Virus record (IMG/VR): IMGVR_UViG_3300008050_000384
Coordinates: 1-21,535 of that record
DNA: 21,535 bases
Direction: 5' to 3' (one strand)
From: a virus
Every line of letters begins with the position of its first letter. Positions within the stretch are counted from its first letter, which is position 1. A program made the position numbers and the translations under genes. The notes below the pieces were generated by a model, which was not told the DNA's origin, made no database searches, and saw nothing but the letters and a program-made list of their open reading frames with translations. Positions 7,976-15,700 of the stretch are shown here, one piece after another.

Positions 7976-9424
7976 ATGGCGTTTACAAGTATGAATGCTG
8001 GATTACAACCGTATCCAGACAGAGTAGCTTTGACAAGCAATTATTTACAATGGACTGATTCAACAGGGGGAGCTCCTGGGTTTTTGGACTTTAGTGATTT
8101 TGCAGCACAATATCTACCTGAATTATATGAACAAGAAGTAGAAAGGTTTGGTAACAGAACTGTTTCTGGTTTCTTAAGAATGGTCGGGGCTGAGATGCCA
8201 ATGACCTCAGATCAAGTAATCTGGTCTGAACAAAATAGATTACACATTGCGTATGATGATGTAGCTGAAGCTGCTGGTGTTTTTACACCTGTACTTCCAG
8301 CTGGTACAACACAACATGCGGTAAGAATAGGTAACACTATTGTTGCTTATAACCCAATTACTGGAGTAACACTAAAAGGTCAAGTTACAGCAATAGGACC
8401 TCCAGGTGGACCATTTACAACTTTCACAGCTGCTTGTTATACACAAGCTGGTTGGGCTGGTTTAGCTGCTACTGGAAATAGAATCTTTGTTTACGGATCT
8501 GATTTCGGTAAAGGAACAAATGGCATGGTAGGTGCTGTTGAACCTGCGTTCACTCAATTTAGTAACAAACCAACAATCATTAAAGATAGATATGAGGTTT
8601 CAGGATCTGATACTGCTCAAATTGGTTGGGTTGAAGTTGCTACTGAAGATGGAACAACTGGATTCTTATGGTACATGAAAGCTGAATCAGAAACTAGATT
8701 AAGATATGAAGATTATCTTGAAATGGTTTGTGTTGAAGGCGAGATTGCTGCTGCTGGATCAGATGTTGCGGCACTTGCTAATACTGCTACTAGTTATGGT
8801 ACACAAGGTATGTTCTCAGCTATAGAAGCTAGAGGAAATGTATATGCTGGGTTCTCAGGTGCTGCGGCTCCAGGAGCTGGTGCTTTAGGAGATTTTGATA
8901 CAATCCTACAACAATTAGATAAACAGGGTGCTATTGAAGAAAACATGCTTTTCTTAGATAGAGCTACAGCTTTAGATTTTGATGATATGATAGGTGCTCA
9001 AGCCGGTGGAGGTTATTCTTCAGTTGCTTCAGCTTCTTATGGTTTATTTGATAACTCTAATGAAATGGCGTTAAACTTTGGTTTCTCTGGTTTTAGAAGA
9101 GGTTCTTATGACTTCTATAAAACTGATTGGAAATATCTAAATGATGCTTCTACACGTGGAATGGTTGATAACATCAAAGGTGTTATGATACCGGCTGGTA
9201 CATCTACTGTTTATGATCAAATGCTTGGTCAAAACATAAGACGTCCTTTCTTACATGTTAGATATAGAGCGTCAGAAACAGATGATAGAAGAATGAAATC
9301 TTGGATCACTGGTTCTGTTGGAGGTGCTTACACTTCTGATTTAGATGCGATGGAAGTTCACTACTTGTCAGAGAGATGTCTTTGTGTACAAGCTGCTAAT
9401 AACTTTGTATTATTTACAGATTAA
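7976..9424 (+). CDS. Major capsid protein (HK97 fold, crAss-like type)
   Basis: This 482-residue protein is the main shell subunit. The N-terminal part carries the helix LPELYEQEVERFGNRTVSGF followed by a loop and the strand DQVIWSEQNRLHIAYD, a pattern I associate with major capsid proteins of crAss-like and related marine Bacteroidota phages. The middle has a Gly/Ala/Thr-rich beta insertion (about 95-185), and the C-terminal half includes GMVDNIKGVMIPAGTSTVYD and a DAMEVHYLSERCLCVQAANNF end. Codon use is more regular than in neighbours (many GCT, GGT, TTC, AAC), which fits very high expression. It starts at ATG after aatttaaaat, 11 bases beyond the scaffold stop, and is followed by one small gene and a strong terminator. 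It needs no signal peptide and none is present. Confidence 0.95.
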   Translation: MAFTSMNAGLQPYPDRVALTSNYLQWTDSTGGAPGFLDFSDFAAQYLPELYEQEVERFGNRTVSGFLRMVGAEMPMTSDQVIWSEQNRLHIAYDDVAEAAGVFTPVLPAGTTQHAVRIGNTIVAYNPITGVTLKGQVTAIGPPGGPFTTFTAACYTQAGWAGLAATGNRIFVYGSDFGKGTNGMVGAVEPAFTQFSNKPTIIKDRYEVSGSDTAQIGWVEVATEDGTTGFLWYMKAESETRLRYEDYLEMVCVEGEIAAAGSDVAALANTATSYGTQGMFSAIEARGNVYAGFSGAAAPGAGALGDFDTILQQLDKQGAIEENMLFLDRATALDFDDMIGAQAGGGYSSVASASYGLFDNSNEMALNFGFSGFRRGSYDFYKTDWKYLNDASTRGMVDNIKGVMIPAGTSTVYDQMLGQNIRRPFLHVRYRASETDDRRMKSWITGSVGGAYTSDLDAMEVHYLSERCLCVQAANNFVLFTD

Positions 9425-9451
9425 TAATTAACCCTTAAAAAATATAAAATT

Positions 9452-9826
9452 ATGCTTATCAATTTCATAAACACAAATACAGATGTAACTCAGTTAAGTG
9501 GCGGTGGAACAGTACAAACTGGAGATATTATAGTGGATGTTGACGTTCCTATACTTATTTCAGCTTATGCTAATGCTGGCGCACTTTCTGTAATAGATCT
9601 TACTATACAAGATCCTGCAGGTGGGGTTTTAACAACCTTAGAGATTCAATTTGATGGTGATATGGGAGCTACGCTTCCTCAATCAGCTATTGATGATCTA
9701 AATGCGGCACTCGAAGCAGGAGTTGCTGATCCGTATCATATACCTAAATTTGAGAATGTATCTATTCCTAACGATTACTTAGAAGCGCCTACGCTCTATA
9801 CTATCACGGGACTAGAAATATCCTAA
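9452..9826 (+). CDS. Small beta-rich protein after the capsid gene, possible capsid accessory protein
   Basis: A 124-residue acidic protein without Cys or Trp, predicted to be mostly beta strands with one helix (SAIDDLNAALEAG, about 78-90). I do not recognise the family. It is the last gene before the strong terminator at 9840-9866 and shares the capsid transcript, so it would be made in large amounts. Size, beta content and place would fit a decoration or cement protein, but this is position-based inference only. The ATG is preceded by an A/T-only leader (aaaatataaaattATG) and lies 27 bases after the capsid stop. Confidence 0.7.
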   Translation: MLINFINTNTDVTQLSGGGTVQTGDIIVDVDVPILISAYANAGALSVIDLTIQDPAGGVLTTLEIQFDGDMGATLPQSAIDDLNAALEAGVADPYHIPKFENVSIPNDYLEAPTLYTITGLEIS

Positions 9827-9839
9827 ATTTATAATTATT

Positions 9840-9866
9840 AGACCCCATTAATTTGGGGTCTTTTTT
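9840..9866 (+). terminator. Rho-independent terminator after the capsid block
   Basis: An 8-bp stem AGACCCCA/TGGGGTCT (9840-9847 with 9854-9861) encloses a 6-base loop TTAATT and runs into six T (9861-9866). It lies 13 bases after the stop of the small beta-rich gene and points in the direction of transcription. There is no A-tract on the left side, so it should act only on + strand transcripts. It closes the head-gene unit and separates it from the gene at 9889. Confidence 0.92.
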
Positions 9867-9888
9867 AACTTTTTAATTATATTATATT

Positions 9889-10647
9889 ATGTCAAAAAAA
9901 GAATTAGAAAAAAACTGGGAAATAAAAGATCGTCATTATTATCTCAGTCATGGAAAAACACCTTTATCATACACTTTAGCATCAAAACATACACGAAGAT
10001 TTCCTTTGTTGTATTTTGATGAAGAAGTTGGGTATAATAGAGAACTAAGATATGCGACGAATCAAAAATCCTGCTTTGTTGATGAACAAGAAGGTTCATC
10101 TACTTTAGCACATATAATTTTCACAGATGGAGGATTATATGTTCCAAAGGAAAAACAAAGTTTACAAAAGTTGTTATCTTTATATCACCCGCAAAAAGGA
10201 CAACGATTTGCAGAACAAGATGATATACAAGAAGCTGAAGATGAATTAGTAAATATAGAAATCGAATTTATGGCACTTGAAGCAGCTAGACACGTTGAAG
10301 TGGAGCATGCTGAAGCTATTCTTAGAGTAGAACAAGGATCTAGTGTATCTGAGTTAAGTTCTAAAGAAATAAAAAGAGATTTATATTTATTTGCTAAAAG
10401 ACAACCTAAATTATTCTTAGATTTAGTTGCTGATGAAAATGTAAAATTAAGAAATTTTGCAATTAAAGCGACAGAAGCAAGAGTAATTACCTTATCTGAT
10501 GATCAAAGAACTTTTAAGTGGGGAAGTAATGGAAGGAAGTTAATGACTGTTCCTTTTGATGAACATCCATACTCTGCTTTTGCTGCTTATCTTAAAACTG
10601 ACGAGGGATTAGAAGTATATAAATCTATGGAAAAGAAAATGAGTTAA
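9889..10647 (+). CDS. Conserved phage protein of unknown function, probably virion-associated
   Basis: The 252-residue protein has an N-terminal mixed region (NWEIKDRHYYLSHGKTPLSY; then RRFPLLYFDEEVGYNRELRYA), a DGGLYVPKEKQSLQKLLSLYH segment, a long charged helix in the middle (about 104-145), and a C-terminal part ending in HPYSAFAAYLKTDEGLEVYKSM. I recall closely similar proteins next to capsid genes in several marine phage groups, including contractile-tailed ones, but without an assigned role. The part FKWGSNGRKLMTVPFDEHP looks like a compact C-terminal module. It is alone between two intrinsic terminators, so it may have its own promoter or depend on readthrough. A head-completion or internal-head role is a guess. 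Confidence 0.8.
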   Translation: MSKKELEKNWEIKDRHYYLSHGKTPLSYTLASKHTRRFPLLYFDEEVGYNRELRYATNQKSCFVDEQEGSSTLAHIIFTDGGLYVPKEKQSLQKLLSLYHPQKGQRFAEQDDIQEAEDELVNIEIEFMALEAARHVEVEHAEAILRVEQGSSVSELSSKEIKRDLYLFAKRQPKLFLDLVADENVKLRNFAIKATEARVITLSDDQRTFKWGSNGRKLMTVPFDEHPYSAFAAYLKTDEGLEVYKSMEKKMS

Positions 10648-10674
10648 AAATTTTCTAAACCTGTGATACTATTT

Positions 10675-10703
10675 AAGGTGGCTTAACCGCCACCTTTTTT
10701 TTT
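10675..10703 (+). terminator. Rho-independent terminator before the neck/tail block
   Basis: A perfect 8-bp stem AAGGTGGC/GCCACCTT (10675-10682 with 10689-10696), a 6-base loop TTAACC, and a run of nine T (10695-10703). It follows the stop of the gene at 9889 by 27 bases and comes 12 bases before the start of the ring-protein gene. It is the second terminator within 900 bases in the same direction. Confidence 0.93.
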
Positions 10704-10715
10704 AAAAATATTAAA

Positions 10716-11453
10716 ATGGCAATAAACGTAAATACAGTATATAGAACTTGCTTATTTATACTTAATAAAGAACAAAGAGGTTATTTAACTCCAGCAGAGT
10801 TTAATAGTATAGCGACACAGGTGCAGTTAGAAATATTTGAAAAATATTTTGAAGATTTAAATCAACAATTACGTATTCCTGAAAACGAAAGTGAATATAG
10901 TAATAGAGTAAAAAATGTAGATAATCAAATATCTATATTTAAAGAAATTGTTTCATTAGCTCCAGATTGGATAATAGGAACTAATGAGTTTAATCAACCT
11001 CTAAATGTTCATAGAATAGGTACTGTAATGTACAAAGACGAACAAGAGTTACAAAGAGTAGAACGTAACGATTGGTTAAGAATTAACATGTCTAAACTCA
11101 CTCGTCCGAGTGCAAATTATCCTATATATATCTATGAGAGCGATAAGATTATTATCCAACCTCCTAGTTTAGTAGTTCCAGATCCTTTAAATCCAGCTCA
11201 AATTCTAGATCAATTTAGTTTAAGTTATGTTAGAAAACCATTAAATCCTATATGGGGTTATACGATTCAACCTAGTAATGGGGCTTTTATATATGATTCA
11301 GTAACTTCTCAAGATTTTGAAATAGATGATGTTGATCAAACCGAAATTATCTTAAAAGTATTATTATATGCAGGAGTAGTAATTAGAGATCCTCAAATTG
11401 TACAAGCAGCTTCTGCTCAAATTGCTGCTGAAGATCAAAACGAAAAAACTTAA
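10716..11453 (+). CDS. Probable head-tail ring (adaptor) protein
   Basis: A 245-residue protein whose N-terminus (NTVYRTCLFILNKEQRGYLT, then PAEFNSIATQVQLEIFEKYF) matches a pattern I know from crAss-like phages (NKEQ-G-ITP-EFN), where such proteins form rings between portal and tail. A beta-rich middle (RIGTVMYKDEQELQRVERNDW) and an acidic segment DFEIDDVDQTEIILKVLLYAG follow, then an Ala/Gln-rich C-terminal helix. It is first in the tail block after the terminator, 7 bases before the gp4-like gene. The ring assignment rests on that motif and the gene order; the exact ring (R1-R4 in the crAss001 scheme) cannot be told. Confidence 0.65.
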   Translation: MAINVNTVYRTCLFILNKEQRGYLTPAEFNSIATQVQLEIFEKYFEDLNQQLRIPENESEYSNRVKNVDNQISIFKEIVSLAPDWIIGTNEFNQPLNVHRIGTVMYKDEQELQRVERNDWLRINMSKLTRPSANYPIYIYESDKIIIQPPSLVVPDPLNPAQILDQFSLSYVRKPLNPIWGYTIQPSNGAFIYDSVTSQDFEIDDVDQTEIILKVLLYAGVVIRDPQIVQAASAQIAAEDQNEKT

Positions 11454-11459
11454 TAAATT

Positions 11460-12791
11460 ATGGCTAATTACGGATTTTCTCCCAATGGAGGTTTTATAGA
11501 TGAAACTAACGAACAGTATTACGTAGGGCATCAAGCTAAAGTAGCTGATGGAAGTTCTGCTTATACTTTTACATTTGATGAGGTTTTAACAATGGCTGAT
11601 GCCGCTAGTCCTTTAACACCGACTGATTGGTCCTCTTGGAATGTTTCTGACCCTAACTTTATGTTAAATAATTTTGACTTAATGGTTAGTACAGGTGGTT
11701 TGAATCCTTATATATTATGGGATGGAACTAATGGAGGCTTAGGTGGAACATATGGTTTTAAAATTTCAAAATTCTCGGATACTCAAAGTTGGAGTACAAT
11801 AGAGTTTTATGATATTGCTACAGGTTTACCAGCTAATGCTGTAGCTAATGGATATTATATTCAAGTTAGGTTAAAATCGATGTTAGTAGATGGTGCTCCT
11901 AATTATGGAGACTATCAATTTGTATCTATAAAAGATATAGTAAATAACTTTTTAGTAGGATATGTAGGTGAAGGTAAGTTAATATCACATGCTAAAAGAA
12001 CCGATATTATGTTTCATGCTAAAAGAGGATTACAAGAATTTTCTTATGACACTCTTCCTAGTATAAAATCTCAAGAAATAACTATCCCACCAACTTTATC
12101 TGTAATTATACCTCAAGATTATGTCAATCATGTCCAAATGTCTTGGGTCGATGCTAATGGCATTAAAAGAATTATATATCCAACTACTTTAACTAGTAAT
12201 CCTACAGAAACACCTTTACAAGACCAAAACATAACTCAAAATAGTAATTATGGATTTGCGTTTCCTTCTGAAGGATATGGTATACCTTTACAAGATCAAT
12301 TTGGAGAAAATCTAGAAGGAACTTCGGTAACTGAAGAACGATGGGAAAATATTCCTTCAAATTTAGAAAAAGAATGGAATCAATATGGAAGCATATGGGG
12401 ATATCGTAATTTCTGGGGAGCTTATGGACAAAGATATGGTACTAATCCAGAGTTAATGCAGGTTAATGGATGGTATACTATTAATAAACGAGAAGGGAAA
12501 TTCTCTTTTAGTAGCAATCTTAGAGGTAAATTAATATTATTTGAATATATATCTGATGGTTTAGCATATGAGGAAGACATGAAAATTCCTAAACTTGCTG
12601 AAGAAGCTTTATACATGCATATCGCTTATGCAGTACTATCTAGCAGAATGAATGTTCCAGAATATGTAGTACAACGATATAAAAAAGATAGAAGAGCAGC
12701 TTTAAGAAATGCTAAAATAAGATTAGAGAACATTAAACCCAATGAATTTGTTAGAATAACACGTGGCAAATCTAAATGGATTAAATATTAA
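11460..12791 (+). CDS. Probable tail adaptor, P22 gp4-like / crAss-like 'tail tube' protein
   Basis: The protein has 443 residues. The N-terminal 150 or so are beta-rich and Gly/Asn/Thr-rich, probably an added domain. The core begins with VSIKDIVNNFLVGYVGEGKL and HAKRTDIMFHAKRGLQEFSYD, an antiparallel helical pair like that of P22 gp4-type connectors, followed by a strand region ITIPPTLSVIIPQDYVNHVQM and WVDANGIKRIIYP. A C-terminal beta domain with SFSSNLRGKLILFEYISDGLAYEED and a basic end with many Arg/Lys follow. It would attach below the portal and ring proteins and help close the vertex. It starts 7 bases after the ring gene and ends 5 bases before the next. The family call is from motif memory; the N-terminal domain is unassigned. 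Confidence 0.68.
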   Translation: MANYGFSPNGGFIDETNEQYYVGHQAKVADGSSAYTFTFDEVLTMADAASPLTPTDWSSWNVSDPNFMLNNFDLMVSTGGLNPYILWDGTNGGLGGTYGFKISKFSDTQSWSTIEFYDIATGLPANAVANGYYIQVRLKSMLVDGAPNYGDYQFVSIKDIVNNFLVGYVGEGKLISHAKRTDIMFHAKRGLQEFSYDTLPSIKSQEITIPPTLSVIIPQDYVNHVQMSWVDANGIKRIIYPTTLTSNPTETPLQDQNITQNSNYGFAFPSEGYGIPLQDQFGENLEGTSVTEERWENIPSNLEKEWNQYGSIWGYRNFWGAYGQRYGTNPELMQVNGWYTINKREGKFSFSSNLRGKLILFEYISDGLAYEEDMKIPKLAEEALYMHIAYAVLSSRMNVPEYVVQRYKKDRRAALRNAKIRLENIKPNEFVRITRGKSKWIKY

Positions 12792-12795
12792 TTAA

Positions 12796-15700
12796 ATGGC
12801 AGAAATCAAAAATACTTTTATTCAATCCAAGATGAACCAAGACTTGGACGCAAGAATTATTCCTAATGGTCAATATAGAAGTGCTTTAAATGTTAGTATT
12901 AGTAGATCAGAAAGTGCAGATGTTGGCGCGTTAGAAACAGTTTTAGGGACTTTAGAGATAACAGATTTTGGATTAACTGATTGTAATTTAAAAGCAATTG
13001 GGCATTTTATGGACGTTTCTAATGATAGAATATTTATATTTCTAACTAATTATAATGATAGTTCTCCAACTAGATTAACTAATAAAACGGGAGCATTTAG
13101 TAATGTAGAATCTTATATTGCATACTTTGATACTAATGCTAATGTGGGTAGTTTAATAGTCGGTGGTGGATGGTTAAATTTCTCTAAAACACATCCTATT
13201 CATGGAATAAATCTAGTAGAAGATTTATTATTCTGGACCGACAATAGAAATCAACCTAGAAAAATTAATGTTTCTTCTGCAATTAATGATCCTTACATAA
13301 ATTTTGCAAATTTAGGATATTACTTTAATGAAGATCAAGTTTCTGTAGCTAAGTATTATCCACATGAATCTATGTATCTATTAGAACCTTCAGTTCCTGT
13401 TGATACTTCTTCTAGGTTTGAAAGCAGCATGAAAGACGTAGTTAGTGAATGGCTGCCACCTCATGCATTATTAGAATATCAAAGCGGGGGTACAAGTTGG
13501 ATAGTAGTTAGTGGTGAACACCAAATTGGCCCTGGAAAAACTCTATACGAAACATGGGTACCAGCTATGGCTGACAGAATTACAGGACCTAATGTTTCTC
13601 CTAATGGGGCTAACCCTAATGAAGTTGTTGTTTTAACCGCTACTAATGGAGCGGGAACTACTACTTTAGGTATATCAAACCAGGATCCTACAGTTTTATT
13701 TGAGGTAGGTGATATATTATATCTTCAACGAAGAAATCCTCATTATAATGCTAGTTGGCCTGGAGATCCAGATTATTTAAAAGATAAATTTGCTAGGTTT
13801 AGTTATAGATTTAAATTCGATGATGGAGAATATTCACTAATTGCACCTTTTACACAAATCGCTTTTGTACCTGAACAAGATGGATATTTTATGGCAGACA
13901 ATGTTAATCCTAATAATGTAGAAAACTCAGGACCTGATCAAGAAACTGAAACATATAGGAGTACTGTAGTATCATTTATGGAAAATAAAATTAATGATAT
14001 AACTTTAAATATTCCAGCTCCGACTGATTTAGAAGTAGGTGGTTCTTTAATGAATTGGGAAGATGTAAATAATAAATTAAAAATTGTAGAAGTTGATATA
14101 TTATGGAAATCTGCAGATGACCAATCTATAAAGGTAGTAGAAACATTACCTATAGATTATTTTAAAAACAATGGAACACAATACTTAGAATATACTTATC
14201 AATCTACTAAGCCTTGGAAAACTTTACCTTCTGCAGAAATAACTCGAGTTTATGATAAAGTACCCGTAAGAGCTCTTGGTCAAGAAAGCGCAGGAAATAG
14301 AATAATATATGGTAATTTCTTAGATAAACATACTTCTCCTCCTCCTTTAGACTATACCGTTATTATAGATGAAAAAGTAAATCTCCCAACAGACCCTTTG
14401 TCAGATGAAATGTGGGATTTAAATTCATACACAAGAAAAGAATATCAAAATCATACTTTAAAACAAAATAGAACTTATCAAGTGGGAGTTGTATTAAGTG
14501 ATAGATATGGAAGACAATCTGATGTTATTTTATCTCAAGTTACTAATGGTGATTTTGGGAAGGCGTCTACTATATATCATCCATATAGAGATAAAAATGC
14601 TTACTTAATAACAGACAGAAATGATGTTCAAGATCCAAACGATACATGGCCTGGTGATCAATTAATAACTTTATTCAATAATACTATTCCAAAAACTATT
14701 TCCACTGGTACTGGATATCCAGGTTTATTTAGTATTAATGATGGATCAATAGCATCGATTAAAAATATAACTGGTTTTGATTGGACACAATGGTGTTCAA
14801 TGGCGCCTTGTAGTAATTGTCATTTTGTAATGCCACTCCCTGTTACACCTAGCGGAGGAACTGGGACAATGGGTTTTAGTCTAATTGAGGACATTCTTAA
14901 TCCAGGCCAGTATGTAATTGATACAAATAGTATTGGTTTTACTGATACTGAAGGTCATTTTACTAATGGGCAAGTAATAACAGTTTGTTTTAACGATATG
15001 ACGCTCTTCCCATTGTGTACACTTCCTGCGGTAGTACCTGGAGGTTGTTTTTCTTTTGAAGTAGTATGTCCAGAAAATAATCCTTTAGGTTGGTATAGTT
15101 ATAAAATTGTTGTCAAACAAACAGAGCAAGAATATTATAATGTATATTTACCTGGAATGCTTGCAGGTTATCCTAAAGATATTAGAGATTATCCTTTGGT
15201 AGTAGATCCTGCCACAGGTGTAGTTAGTAGCCCGGTAACATTAGGAGAAAAATATCCCACTGGATTAACTGAAAAAGAATGTCATATTGTCCTTATAAAT
15301 GATAATGTAAATAAAGTTCCTAGAGATTTACAAGAAGTTGGACCAGATCAACAGCAATTTAGAAGTAGTGTAGTTTTATATGGTAGAGTTGAAAATAAAA
15401 AAGACGAAATGGATGGTGGTCAATGGGGCAATATAAATCAACAATATCAACCTAGTATTGCAGGAGACACTGTTACTACTATTGGACCTATGACTGAATT
15501 AAATTTAGGTAGATTTAGTGAAGCCGGAATTAGGAATGAAAACTACAACTTTGATGGTGCTGGAGCTCAAGACAACTTAGTTCCACCTCAATGGTATAAT
15601 GGAAGTAGTAATCCTCTAATAGCTAGAGTTTCCACTAGAAACTTAATAGGTCAACCTCAGATAGATAATGGAACTAATAATTGGAATTATGAAAGCATGA

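Noticed and set aside
12422-12616. 64-codon open frame on the - strand in the gp4-like gene
   Set aside because: It is antisense to a well supported gene and has no start context or recognisable product.
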